Source of the DNA: Halarchaeum rubridurum
Lineage (GTDB): Archaea > Halobacteriota > Halobacteria > Halobacteriales > Halobacteriaceae
Direction: 5' to 3'
Assembly (NCBI RefSeq): GCF_014647115.1
Contig: NZ_BMOO01000002.1
Span: 434,001-498,000, forward strand
Length of the DNA stretch: 64,000 nt
This document shows positions 34,419-44,445 of the stretch, in pieces. A program made the position numbers and the translations under genes. Position 1 is the stretch's first letter. The number at the start of each line of letters is the position of its first letter. The notes under the pieces are model-generated. The model was given only the letters and a program-made list of their open reading frames with translations. It made no database searches and was not told the origin of the DNA.

Positions 34419-37310
34419 GTCGCAACGCGGTAGAAACCCAGAACGGGATTGAAACAACGCTTCGAAGGACTCGGGGAGGGGGTGGCCGCCATGTCGCAAC
34501 GCGGTAGAAACCCAGAACGGGATTGAAACAGGTCTATCTTCGCGTAGTCTCCCTGCGTCGTCTTCGTCGCAACGCGGTAGAAACCCAGAACGGGATTGAA
34601 ACGACTACGAGCGCGGCGTCCCAATTGAGGACGTCGTGTCGCAACGCGGTAGAAACCCAGAACGGGATTGAAACAACTCGACGGTCGCGAGGTCGTCCGT
34701 CGAGACGCGTCGCAACGCGGTAGAAACCCAGAACGGGATTGAAACACGTCGTCGTCAACGAGACCGTCACGCTCGACAACGGTCGCAACGCGGTAGAAAC
34801 CCAGAACGGGATTGAAACGCCGCGACGATCGCGTGCTGCTCGCGGCGGCGCTCGGTCGCAACGCGGTAGAAACCCAGAACGGGATTGAAACTCTGACGCT
34901 CTATCACCGGTATTGTTAAGTTGATAACCTGCGACGGTGGTCGCAACGCGGTAGAAACCCAGAACGGGATTGAAACGCCGCAACAGCGATGTCGACGATG
35001 TCGGTGAGGTTTGTCGCAACGCGGTAGAAACCCAGAACGGGATTGAAACGCACCGAGTGGCGGCTCATCTGCCTCGATTGCGAGTCGCAACGCGGTAGAA
35101 ACCCAGAACGGGATTGAAACAGCGCGTCGACCGTATCGTCGTGGAAGCCCTCCGGGTCGCAACGCGGTAGAAACCCAGAACGGGATTGAAACAGGGACTG
35201 CATCTTGTCGGGTGGTTCGCGGAGCCCCTGAGCTTCGTCGCAACGCGGTAGAAACCCAGAACGGGATTGAAACCGACGGTGGTACTGTACGGGTTTGACG
35301 CGCCTATCGGTCGCAACGCGGTAGAAACCCAGAACGGGATTGAAACAAGAGCATGCGCTTGATGGAGTCGTCAAGTGGCGCGTCGCAACGCGGTAGAAAC
35401 CCAGAACGGGATTGAAACAGCATCCTCCAACTCTACTTCGACGATAATCGCGAGTCGCAACGCGGTAGAAACCCAGAACGGGATTGAAACAGCATGGATT
35501 AAGTATGCGCGCGAGGAGGTGAATCCGTCGCAACGCGGTAGAAACCCAGAACGGGATTGAAACAGTTTACGGTCTCCGAGATGCGGAACGCGAACGGCGA
35601 GTCGCAACGCGGTAGAAACCCAGAACGGGATTGAAACGATTCAGCCCCGTCGAGTGGGACATCGCCGAGACCCTCACGTCGCAACGCGGTAGAAACCCAG
35701 AACGGGATTGAAACGAACCAATCCGCGACGAGGCTGGTGTGCATGGCGAGTCGCAACGCGGTAGAAACCCAGAACGGGATTGAAACTCGGTTGCGTGGTA
35801 CATCTCTCGTGCCATACTACAGTCGCAACGCGGTAGAAACCCAGAACGGGATTGAAACAGGACAAGGAGGACCGGCAGGATGCCCCAGAGGGCGTCGCAA
35901 CGCGGTAGAAACCCAGAACGGGATTGAAACCTGACGTACATCGACAAGGCCGATAGCCTCGGCGGGTGTCGCAACGCGGTAGAAACCCAGAACGGGATTG
36001 AAACACGCCGAGACTTCGGTCACGCGATCCGTCGCAAGTGGTCGCAACGCGGTAGAAACCCAGAACGGGATTGAAACACGACGACGAGAGTGAGACCGAA
36101 CCGGATGGTGGCGTCGCAACGCGGTAGAAACCCAGAACGGGATTGAAACCTTGATGGATTCGAGGGGTCAATCAACATCCTGATGTCGCAACGCGGTAGA
36201 AACCCAGAACGGGATTGAAACACCGAAGCCGATGCCCGTACTCAATCCCGCTCGGGCCGTCGCAACGCGGTAGAAACCCAGAACGGGATTGAAACACGTA
36301 GATGCGGCGTGGCAACTCGGTGCGCGTGGTGGTGTCGCAACGCGGTAGAAACCCAGAACGGGATTGAAACAAAGAGCACGCGGATGCCGACCCGGAACTG
36401 GCGGTTGGTCGCAACGCGGTAGAAACCCAGAACGGGATTGAAACTCACGGTCACGGTGTTCGCCGCGTAGTCGACCGAGTGTCGCAACGCGGTAGAAACC
36501 CAGAACGGGATTGAAACAAGACAAGCGAATGCGAGACGAGTTCTTCGCTATAGTCGCAACGCGGTAGAAACCCAGAACGGGATTGAAACGATGCCGTGAC
36601 ACGGCTTTCCGTCGTCGACGTGTGCGGTGTCGCAACGCGGTAGAAACCCAGAACGGGATTGAAACGCGACGGAGAAGGAAGCAGAGCGCGAAGAAGAACG
36701 TCGCAACGCGGTAGAAACCCAGAACGGGATTGAAACTCCGTCACGTCAATAGTGTCCACAGGCACGCTGGGTCGCAACGCGGTAGAAACCCAGAACGGGA
36801 TTGAAACGTCGAACTCGGGGAACGGCGTCGCGTGCGCAATTGGTCGCAACGCGGTAGAAACCCAGAACGGGATTGAAACATCAGCAGGACGGCGGGGAGG
36901 AGCCACCACGGGATCGTCGCAACGCGGTAGAAACCCAGAACGGGATTGAAACCCGGCGAATAGGTCGAGGCAGACCCGAGTCATGTCGCAACGCGGTAGA
37001 AACCCAGAACGGGATTGAAACCGAATGAGTCGGCGCTCCATCGAGATCGGGACGTCCGGTCGCAACGCGGTAGAAACCCAGAACGGGATTGAAACTCGTC
37101 GCTCCATCCCCGCTCGGGCTGGCGGCCGAGGGTCGCAACGCGGTAGAAACCCAGAACGGGATTGAAACGCGTACCACGAGTCCTCGAAGTCTCGTGGCGG
37201 GTCGCAACGCGGTAGAAACCCAGAACGGGATTGAAACCGTCAGCAGTCAACCAGACGCGACGACCATCGTCAGGTCGCAACGCGGTAGAAACCCAGAACG
37301 GGAGTAAAAC
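34419..37310 (+). CRISPR. CRISPR array 2: 40 repeats of 37 bp, 39 spacers, transcribed rightwards
   Basis: Same 37-bp repeat as array 1, here with GTCGCAACGCGG first on the plus strand, from 34419-34455 to 37274-37310. The last repeat is degenerate in the handle (GGAGTAAAAC instead of GGATTGAAAC), marking the leader-distal end. Spacers are mostly 32-40 nt; two are long (34892-34939, 48 nt; 35193-35236, 44 nt). The leader lies on the cas side, so the two arrays diverge from the cas operon. Confidence 0.99.
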
Positions 37311-37601
37311 ACGACGCGGCAGCTGTTTCAATCAGTAGATATCGACAGTAACGACCGATTTCGCCGAGAGGGAGGTCTCGACGCGATAGTGGCGGCTGTC
37401 AAGGGCGAGGGGACGGTCGCCGGCGGATCACTGTCACGTGTAGTCGCGTCGGACCGGAGTATGGCCGGGACGGACTCAATGGCGGAGTCGAAGAACACGA
37501 CAGCGCAATCGGCCATGAGGGGCGATGCTGGGCAGCCCACACGACTGCGGGACGGCGTCACGCGCCTCGGAGTGCAGAGACGCGACGACGAGTGTAGCTA
37601 A
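37311..37601 (+). pseudogene. Possible gene remnant at the distal end of array 2
   Basis: A frame open from just after the last, degenerate repeat (stop TAA inside that repeat) to TAA at 37599-37601 codes for about 97 residues, including LFQSVDIDSNDRFRREGGLD and KGEGTVAGGSLSRVVASDRS. No start codon with promoter is visible and no family is recognised. It might be the tail of a gene cut by array growth or an insertion, or chance coding. The remaining stretch to 37826 shows no gene; a GTTTCAATC at 37325 matches the end of a CRISPR repeat (9 nt). Confidence 0.2.
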
Positions 37602-37826
37602 CTGTCGACCGTCTCGGGATCGAACCACCATCGGTCGAGGCGAGGGAACGCTTCAAGAACCGGAGGCTCGGCGACGAACGCGTCGTGATACCGGTGATGA
37701 CCGCTCCCACGATGGCTTCACGTCTCACTCACCGACTGGCGGACCGATAGTGGTTGCTCGCGTGGTAGCGGGTTCTCTCCGTGCCGAGCCACGGCATACT
37801 TGACGGCGTGGCCCGTTCGCCGTGGC

Positions 37827-39722
37827 ATGTCGGACGAACACGGTGGCTTCAAGCACGTCCGCGAGAACGTGGACGGCCACCCGATTCGGAACCTCCTCGG
37901 GTACGCTCGCCCGTACTGGCTTCGGCTGGTGGTGGGGGTCGTGGCGTCGTTCTGCACGCGCTTCGCGCGCCTCGTCCCGCCAATCGTCGTCGCGGCCGCG
38001 ATCAACCGCGTCGTCCTCCAGTCCGGGGAGCCGGGGCTGCTCGCCTCGCTCGGCCTCCTCCCCGGACACGGGATCACCGGGCAGGCCGCGAGACACGCGC
38101 TTCTCGAACGTCTCGTCGTGATCGCCGTGCTCGCGTACCTCGTGCGGTCGGTCGCGCGCTTCGCGTCACGCTACCTCCTCCAATCGACCGCGCAGAAGGT
38201 CCAGCGCGACCTGCGCGACGACACGTACGACCACCTGCAGCACCTCTCGATGGACTTCTTCGTCAACCACCAGACCGGCGGGATGATGTCCATCCTGAAC
38301 AGCGACATCAACCGCCTGGAGAAGTTCCTGAACACGGAGTTCCGCCAGCTCATCCGCGTCGTCGCGACCGTCGGCGGGATCGGCGTCGTGCTCTGGCTCT
38401 ACTCGCCGAAGCTCGCGCTGATCGCCCTCGCGCCCGTCCCGATAATCGGCGTCGCTTCCGGGCGCTTCCTCACGTGGATCGAGCCCCGGTATAAGTCGAT
38501 CCGGGAGACGGTCGCGCGACTGAACACGCGCCTCGAGAACAACCTCGGCGGCGCCGCCGTCATCAAGGCGTTCAACCGCTACGGCTTCGAGCGCGAACGT
38601 GTCGCCGAGCAGAGCCAGACCTACCACGACGAGAAGGTCGGGGCGCTCCGCATCCGCCGGGCGTTCTTCGCGGGGCTGCGCCTCCTCACCGGCGTCGTCT
38701 TCGTACTCGTCCTCTACGTCGGCGGTAGCGACATCGTCGCGGGTGCCCCGGGCGCGCTCAGCGCGGGTGCGTTCGCCCTGTTCTTCCTCTATCTGCGCCG
38801 GCTCTACTCGCCGATGCGGCGCGTGGGCAAGTCCGCGAACAAGTACCAGCTCGCGAAGTCCAGTGCGGAACGCGTCTTCGGTCTCCTCGGACGTACCCCG
38901 ACCATCACGAGCCCAGAGGACCCCTACGTGCCGGCGGCGGTCGACGGCCGCGTGACCTTCGACGACGCCACGTTCGGCTACGACGACCAGCCGGTCCTCA
39001 CGGACGTCTCCCTCGACGTCCCGGCGGGCGCGACCGTCGGCCTCGCCGGGACCTCCGGTGCCGGGAAATCCACACTCCTCAAGCTCATCCCGCGCTTCCA
39101 CGACGTCGATGCGGGCGCCGTTCGCGTCGATGGCGTGGACGTGCGCGACTACGACCTCGAGACGCTCCGCGAGTCGGTCGCCGTCGTCGAGCAGAACCCC
39201 TATCTCTTCTCGGGGACGATTGCGGAGAACATCGCGTACGGCGACCGGGAACTCCTCCGTGAGGAGTGGGAGGCGGACGCGGAGACCCGCGAGGCCGTCG
39301 TCGAGGCCGCCGAAGCCGCTGAGGCCGACGCGTTCATTGGGAACCTCCCGGAGGGCTACGACACGCTCGTCGGCGAGCGCGGCGTGAAACTCTCCGGCGG
39401 CCAGCGCCAGCGTGTCGCCATCGCTCGCGCGCTCCTCAACGACCCGGAGATAATCGTGTTCGACGAGGCGACCTCCGACGTCGATACGGAGACCGAGGAG
39501 CTGATTCAGGAGAGCATCGACCGCCTCATCGAGGACCGCACCGCGTTCGTCATCGCTCATCGGCTCTCCACGATCCGCGACGCCGACCGCATCGTCGTCA
39601 TGGCGGACGGCGAAATCGTCGAAACTGGCACCCACGACGAACTCCTCGCGGCCGACCGCGGATACGCCGCCCTCTGGGAGGCGCAAGCCGAGGACGACCC
39701 GGCGTCGACGACCGTGGAGTAG
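37827..39722 (+). CDS. ABC exporter, fused permease-ATPase (MsbA/multidrug type)
   Basis: 631-aa half-transporter expected to dimerise in the membrane and export lipids or drugs. The N-terminal 330 residues hold six membrane spans with the ABC exporter loop STAQKVQRDLRDDTYDHLQH. The ATPase follows with Walker A GTSGAGKST, Q-loop VVEQNPYLFSGTI, signature LSGGQRQR, Walker B IIVFDEATSDVDTET and the H-loop AHRLST. Start at 37827 (MSDEHGGFKHVREN) is preferred over an in-frame TTG/ATG region at 37800. It stands alone and converges with the next operon. Confidence 0.93.
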   Translation: MSDEHGGFKHVRENVDGHPIRNLLGYARPYWLRLVVGVVASFCTRFARLVPPIVVAAAINRVVLQSGEPGLLASLGLLPGHGITGQAARHALLERLVVIAVLAYLVRSVARFASRYLLQSTAQKVQRDLRDDTYDHLQHLSMDFFVNHQTGGMMSILNSDINRLEKFLNTEFRQLIRVVATVGGIGVVLWLYSPKLALIALAPVPIIGVASGRFLTWIEPRYKSIRETVARLNTRLENNLGGAAVIKAFNRYGFERERVAEQSQTYHDEKVGALRIRRAFFAGLRLLTGVVFVLVLYVGGSDIVAGAPGALSAGAFALFFLYLRRLYSPMRRVGKSANKYQLAKSSAERVFGLLGRTPTITSPEDPYVPAAVDGRVTFDDATFGYDDQPVLTDVSLDVPAGATVGLAGTSGAGKSTLLKLIPRFHDVDAGAVRVDGVDVRDYDLETLRESVAVVEQNPYLFSGTIAENIAYGDRELLREEWEADAETREAVVEAAEAAEADAFIGNLPEGYDTLVGERGVKLSGGQRQRVAIARALLNDPEIIVFDEATSDVDTETEELIQESIDRLIEDRTAFVIAHRLSTIRDADRIVVMADGEIVETGTHDELLAADRGYAALWEAQAEDDPASTTVE

Positions 39723-39950
39723 TGTCCGTCGAGGCGTGAGGCGGGTCCGGTCGACGATGTGGGGCCGCTTCTCGCTCGTCCGGGCGAAGCGGAGGCGTTT
39801 CGTGGCGAACGGCCGAGTCGGTCAGCCCCCGAGGCGTGATTCGTCGCCGGTGACGCTGTCGACGATGACGTCGCCGGCGTCGCGCTCGGCGAGCCAGAAG
39901 AGTTTGTGCGCGTCGGCCGGGGTGGTCCGCGCAGCGGCGAGCGCGCCGCG

Positions 39951-40751
39951 TCAGTAGTCGCCGAGGACGCCGAGTCGACGGGCACGCCGCGTCGCGAGCC
40001 CGAAGATGGCGTAGCCGAGCGCGAGGTAGCCGACGGACGTGCCGACGAGGACGGCGAGGGTGAACGAGTCGAACTCCCAGAGGTGGGTGCCCTCGACCAT
40101 CGCCCGCTGGAGCATCGCGCTCCCCTGGACGAGCGGCAGGAACCGCGTCCACGGGATGTCGAAGACGGGCGCGGAGATGAGGCCGATGAACGCGAACTGG
40201 AGGAGGTTCGCGACGTTCGAGATGCGCTTGTAGAGCACGCTCAGCCCGCCCATCACGAGGCCGAGGCCGAGCGCGCCCGCGACGGTGAGGAGCGCGACGG
40301 GGAGCACCGTCACGAGATTGAGGTCGAGGGGCGTCCCCGTGATGAGCAACATGACGGCGAGGACCACCGCGGAGGTCACGAACGTCCGGAAGACGATGGC
40401 GATGGACTTCGCGAACACCACCGGCCCGAAGCCAAAGGGCGTCATGAAGTGTCGCTCCAGCGTTCCCCAACTCGCCTCGGACTGGATGTCGTTCATGATT
40501 CCCGAGTACGCGCCCAGCGAGAGCGTCCACAGGAAGTAGCCGACGACCAGCCCCTCGATGGAGTCCGAGAAGGCCTGACCCGCGACGAGCGTCCCGCCGT
40601 AGAACATCAGCGCGAAGAAGAAGACGCCCATGAAGAGCCCGAGCGCCGCGTTCAGCGGGTACCGGACCCAGATGAGGAGGTCGCGGTAGACGACGGCCTT
40701 CAGGAGGTGGTAGTAGCCCCCGGTCCGCGCGGGGTCCCCGACGGCCGTCAT
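39951..40751 (-). CDS. ABC-2 type transporter permease
   Basis: 266-aa membrane subunit with six hydrophobic segments of the ABC-2/DrrB/NodJ class (YRDLLIWVRYPLNAALGLFM, SEASWGTLERHFMTPFGFGP, LLQFAFIGLISAPVFDIPWT). It is the partner of the ATPase gene immediately upstream; the ATG overlaps that stop (ATGA at 40748-40751). Such pairs export drugs, polysaccharides or lipids; the substrate is not evident. The SEASWGTLERHFMTP motif is the coupling-helix region of the ABC-2 class. Confidence 0.9.
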   Translation of the reverse strand: MTAVGDPARTGGYYHLLKAVVYRDLLIWVRYPLNAALGLFMGVFFFALMFYGGTLVAGQAFSDSIEGLVVGYFLWTLSLGAYSGIMNDIQSEASWGTLERHFMTPFGFGPVVFAKSIAIVFRTFVTSAVVLAVMLLITGTPLDLNLVTVLPVALLTVAGALGLGLVMGGLSVLYKRISNVANLLQFAFIGLISAPVFDIPWTRFLPLVQGSAMLQRAMVEGTHLWEFDSFTLAVLVGTSVGYLALGYAIFGLATRRARRLGVLGDY

Positions 40752-41869
40752 CGCCCGTCACCACCGTCACCGGCCGGCGGGTGGTTCGTCCGTGGTTCGC
40801 TTTCGGGTTCCGCCCCGTCGCTCGCGGGGTCACCGTCGGGAGTCGCGCTCGTCATCTCGACGAACACCTCCGCGAGGTCCGGCTGGACCGTCTCGACGCT
40901 CGCGACGTCGAGGCCGTGGGCCTCCATCGCGTCCGTCAGCCGGTAGAACGTCTCGGTGTCGGCGGCGACGTCGAAGCGCGCCCGGTCAGCGGTCCGCTGG
41001 ACGTCGGAGAGCTCGAAGCGCTCCCGTACGTCGTCGAGGGTCGCGTCGTCGACGCCGCGAACGGTGATGCGGTAGCCTCTCGTCTCGAAGCCCGCGAGCA
41101 GGTCCTCGACGGTGTCGTCGACGATCACCCTCCCCTCGTTCATGATGACGACGCGGTCGCAGACGTCCTCGATGACGTCCATGTCGTGACTGGAGAGGAC
41201 GAGCGTCAGCCCGCGTTCCTCGGCGAGCCGACGGAGTTCGCGCCGCAGTTTCAGCGAGCTCTCGACGTCCAGTCCGAGCGTTGGCTCGTCGAGGAAGGCG
41301 ACGGAGACGTCGCCGGCGAGCACGCTCGCGAGCGATACCTTCTGCTTCATCCCGCGCGAGAGCTCTCGAACCGCCGTGTCCGCTTTGTCCGCGAGGTCGA
41401 GATTATCGAGGAGGGCTTCGTGGCGGTCGGCGACGGCGTCGGGATTCTGCCCCCGTATCGCGGCGAAGTACCGAAGGTTCTCCCGGACCGTCAACCGCCA
41501 GTAGTCGTTGCGCGCGCCCTCCAGCATGGCGTCGACGTGCTCGTAGGCCGCTCGCGGGTCGGCGTGGACGTCGACACCCTGAATACGCACCGCGCCATCG
41601 TCGGGGAGGACGAGCCCGAGAATCGACTTGATGGTCGTGGTCTTGCCCGCGCCGTTCGGGCCGAGCAACCCCACGACTTCGCCGGGTGCGACGGTGAAGG
41701 AGACGTCGTCGACGGCGGTCACGGCGTCCGCGCCGTCCCCGAACGTCTTCGCGAGCCCGTCGACGTATATCGCGGCGTCGTCCGGCCCGAGCGACCGCGA
41801 CGTCGCGTTCGTATCTCCCGACGCGCCGTCCGAGCGGGCCTGATCGGTGTCGGTCGGACCGGTGGTCAT
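40748..41869 (-). CDS. ABC transporter ATP-binding protein (CcmA/DrrA type)
   Basis: 373-aa ATPase energising the ABC-2 permease downstream. An N-terminal extension of about 35 residues precedes the nucleotide-binding domain with Walker A LLGPNGAGKTTT, signature ELSRGMKQK, Walker B VSVAFLDEPTLGLDVES and H-loop VLSSHDM. The C-terminal part (VIVDDTVEDLLAGFETRGYR) is the DrrA-like regulatory domain, followed by an acidic proline-rich tail. The ATG at 41869 is used; a TTG one codon before it is not needed. Confidence 0.92.
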   Translation of the reverse strand: MTTGPTDTDQARSDGASGDTNATSRSLGPDDAAIYVDGLAKTFGDGADAVTAVDDVSFTVAPGEVVGLLGPNGAGKTTTIKSILGLVLPDDGAVRIQGVDVHADPRAAYEHVDAMLEGARNDYWRLTVRENLRYFAAIRGQNPDAVADRHEALLDNLDLADKADTAVRELSRGMKQKVSLASVLAGDVSVAFLDEPTLGLDVESSLKLRRELRRLAEERGLTLVLSSHDMDVIEDVCDRVVIMNEGRVIVDDTVEDLLAGFETRGYRITVRGVDDATLDDVRERFELSDVQRTADRARFDVAADTETFYRLTDAMEAHGLDVASVETVQPDLAEVFVEMTSATPDGDPASDGAEPESEPRTNHPPAGDGGDGR

Positions 41870-41952
41870 CAACTACCACCTGGTTCGGTGCTTCCGCAGA
41901 TAAGCCCAGCGCTCGGCCGAATGGCCGACCGCCGGCGCTAAGAGGGGTCCGG

Positions 41953-42777
41953 TCAGGTATCGGTGTGCGTCCCGGAGCCGTCAGTTATCGCGTCGAGGTC
42001 CGGGTAGTCCGCGATGAGGCCGTCGACGTCGTGTCGCAGGGCGTCGCGTGCGTCGGTCCAAGTGCGCGCCGTCCACGCGTTCACGGTGTACGCGTCGAGA
42101 CGCCGCGATGCCTCGACAGTCGTGAGAGACGTGATCGGGGGATGGATTGTGTCCGTCCCGAGCATCTCGGCCATCTCGAGGGCGGTCTCGACGGACTCGG
42201 CGAGCGGGGCGATCCGCGCGCTCGTCTCCCGTCGACGGACCGCTTCGAGGGCGCTCTGAGAGAACGAGGAGAACCACGTCCCCCGGGCGTTCGTATCGAG
42301 GACGTCGAGGACGCGGTCGACGAGCGGCTGCCACGCCTCCCGATGTGCCACACGGATTTCGTCGGGCGGGACGCCGTGTCGGGGCTCGACATCCCGGGGA
42401 CGTTTCAGTTCGACGTTGAGCGAGACCGACGCGGGAACCGCCTCGACGAAGCGCGCGAACGTGGGGACGTGCTCGCCGCTACCGAGAACCGTCGCCCCGG
42501 TCACGTAGTCGGTTGTGCGCTCCGCGACCCGTCCCGTTCGGTCGGTGATGCCGCGGCTCTCGCCGGACGCGTCGAGGGCCGGGTCGTGAAACACGACCGG
42601 GTCGCCGTCGGCCGTGGCGACGACGTCGCACTCGATCACGTCGGCGCCACGCGCGGCGGCGAGGCGGGCCGCCGCGGGCGTGTTCTCGGGTGCGAGCCCG
42701 GCGAAACCGCGATGCGCGATGACCGTCGGTGTCGACGGACCGTGCGCGTCGGTCCCGGGACGCTGTGGCGACGTCAC
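41953..42777 (-). CDS. ugpQ: Glycerophosphodiester phosphodiesterase
   Basis: 274-aa GDPD-fold enzyme that hydrolyses glycerophosphodiesters to glycerol 3-phosphate and an alcohol with a divalent metal. Catalytic region IAHRGFAGLAPENTPAAARL (HRG, E, N), then VIECDV (E-x-D metal pair) and VVFHDPALD; later SLNVELKRP carries another metal glutamate. Start GTG at 42777 is chosen because GGAGGTG lies 6 nt upstream on the minus strand; an earlier in-frame GTG at 42822 gives an arginine-rich tail. It is the last gene of a five-gene operon with a binding-protein-dependent ABC importer, suggesting uptake and hydrolysis of an organophosphate (inference). The family is sure, the symbol is by analogy. 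Confidence 0.88.
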   Translation of the reverse strand: MTSPQRPGTDAHGPSTPTVIAHRGFAGLAPENTPAAARLAAARGADVIECDVVATADGDPVVFHDPALDASGESRGITDRTGRVAERTTDYVTGATVLGSGEHVPTFARFVEAVPASVSLNVELKRPRDVEPRHGVPPDEIRVAHREAWQPLVDRVLDVLDTNARGTWFSSFSQSALEAVRRRETSARIAPLAESVETALEMAEMLGTDTIHPPITSLTTVEASRRLDAYTVNAWTARTWTDARDALRHDVDGLIADYPDLDAITDGSGTHTDT

Positions 42778-42823
42778 CGCTGACACCTCCCGAGAGCGCC
42801 GTCGGCGTGGTGTGGCGTGCACC

Positions 42824-43564
42824 TCACCATTCGACGAACGGGAGCGCCGGTGGGTCGAGCGAGACGAACTCGGCGACGAAGTCGTTGGCGGGGTCCTCGT
42901 AGATTTCCCGTGGTGTGCCGATCTGTTCGACGCGACCGTCGTTCACGACCGCGACGCGGTCGCACATCACCATCGCCTCCTCCTGGTCGTGCGTCACGTA
43001 GAGGCCGGTGACGTCCAATTCGGCGAGGAGGTCGCCGACTTCGCGCTGGAGACGCGTCTTCAGTTTCGCGTCCAGTCCGGTCATCGGTTCGTCGAGGAGC
43101 AGGATACTCGGCTCGATGGCGAGTGCGCGCGCGAGGCCGACGCGCTGCTGTTGGCCGCCGGAGAGCGTCGTCGGGTCACGGTCCTCGAACCCGCCGATGC
43201 CGAGCAGTTCGAGGAGATCGGTCGCGCGCTCGCGCCGGGCTGTTTTGTCGACGCCTCGCATCTTCGGGCCGAAGGCGACGTTCTCCGCGACGGTCATGTT
43301 GTCGAAGAGGGCGTACTCTTGGAAGACGAGACCGACGTTCCGGTTCTCCGGGGGGACGTGCGTGACCTCGTCGTCGTCGAAGCGGATCGTCCCCGAGGTC
43401 GGCGTCTCGAACCCCGCGATACTCCGCAGCGTCGTCGTCTTCCCGCACCCCGAGGGCCCGAGAACGCCCAGTACTTCTCCGTCGCCGACGGTGAACGAGA
43501 CGCCGTCCATCGCCGTCGTGTCGCCGTACGTCTTTCGCACCGAATCGAGTGTGACGCGTGCCAT
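42824..43564 (-). CDS. ABC importer ATP-binding protein (spermidine/iron/phosphonate type)
   Basis: 246-aa ATPase with Walker A GPSGCGKTTTLRS, Q-loop FQEYALFDN, signature TLSGGQQQR, Walker B ILLLDEPMTGLDAKL and H-loop THDQEEAM. It is shorter than PotA/FbpC relatives because the C-terminal TOBE domain is missing; it stops shortly after the GTPREIYEDPANDFVAEFV segment. Start ATG 43564 (MARVTLDSVRKTYG). It follows the second permease by 5 bp and precedes the GDPD gene, in the operon 46525 to 41953. Confidence 0.92.
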   Translation of the reverse strand: MARVTLDSVRKTYGDTTAMDGVSFTVGDGEVLGVLGPSGCGKTTTLRSIAGFETPTSGTIRFDDDEVTHVPPENRNVGLVFQEYALFDNMTVAENVAFGPKMRGVDKTARRERATDLLELLGIGGFEDRDPTTLSGGQQQRVGLARALAIEPSILLLDEPMTGLDAKLKTRLQREVGDLLAELDVTGLYVTHDQEEAMVMCDRVAVVNDGRVEQIGTPREIYEDPANDFVAEFVSLDPPALPFVEW

Positions 43565-43569
43565 TGTGT

Positions 43570-44445
43570 TCAGTGTCCTCTCGTGTCGAAGCCACGTCGC
43601 CCCAGCTGCTGGAGGAGGAGCGTGACGACGGCGATGATGCAGAAGAACATCGAGACCGCGGCGGCAGCTTTCGTGAACGAGCTGTTCGAGATGTGGCGCT
43701 GGAGGAAGACCGCGAGCGGCTGTGTACCCTTCGCCCAGACGATGTAGGAGAAGTTGAACTCGGCGGCGGCGAGCGCCCAGCAGATGATCGCACCGGAGAT
43801 GATGCCGGAGCTCGCGTTCGGGACGATGACCGTCAGGAACGTCCGCGGCCACGACGCGCCGAGCGAACGCGCGGACTCCTCAAGGCGGCGCAGCGGCATC
43901 GACTCGAACTCGCTCTGCACGGCCATCACCATGAACGGCGCTTTCAGGAGCGAGTAGCCGACGATGAGGCCGACGCTCGTCCCCGAGAGCTCGGGATACG
44001 CACGGAGGAACGCGACGCCGAGGATCACGCCCGGGACGAGCGGGAGGATCGACAGCGCGTTCACCCACTCCTTCCCGCGGAAGTCGTAGCGGGAGACCGC
44101 GTACGCGATCGGCACCCCGACGACGAGGTTGATCAGCACGCCGCCGAGCGCGAGGCCGACGCTGAACGCGAGTTCGGAGGGGACCATCAGCGTCGTCCCA
44201 CCGGCAACCGGGAGGGTGACGAGCGGGTCCCACCCCATGCTCCGCTGTGCGCCGAACGTCTCCGCGAGCCCGAGCACTTCCCGCCAGTTCTGGAGGGTGA
44301 CGAACCCCGAAGGGAGGACGCCGGTCCAACTGCGGGCGAACGACGCGACGACCGTGAGGACGATGGGGCCGACGAGGAAGACGACCGCCGCGAGGAGGAG
44401 CGCCGTCACGGCCGGCCGGCCGACGCGCCGCGAGAGGGCGACCAT
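43570..44445 (-). CDS. ABC importer permease 2 (PotC/PhnV-like)
   Basis: 291-aa BPD-type inner membrane permease with six spans and the EAA-loop region LEESARSLGASWPRTFLTVI followed by VPNASSGIISGAI. Hydrophobic segments alternate as in PotC/FbpB C-terminal halves. Its ATG overlaps the stop of permease 1 (44443-44447), which indicates coupled synthesis of the permease pair. Substrate not resolved: the group includes polyamine, iron, thiamine and phosphonate importers. Confidence 0.9.
   Translation of the reverse strand: MVALSRRVGRPAVTALLLAAVVFLVGPIVLTVVASFARSWTGVLPSGFVTLQNWREVLGLAETFGAQRSMGWDPLVTLPVAGGTTLMVPSELAFSVGLALGGVLINLVVGVPIAYAVSRYDFRGKEWVNALSILPLVPGVILGVAFLRAYPELSGTSVGLIVGYSLLKAPFMVMAVQSEFESMPLRRLEESARSLGASWPRTFLTVIVPNASSGIISGAIICWALAAAEFNFSYIVWAKGTQPLAVFLQRHISNSSFTKAAAAVSMFFCIIAVVTLLLQQLGRRGFDTRGH

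Noticed and set aside
37605-37680. tRNA-like T-arm (GGTTCGATCCC on the minus strand)
   Set aside because: The flanking bases do not pair as a T-stem, and no acceptor, D or anticodon arm can be formed around it.
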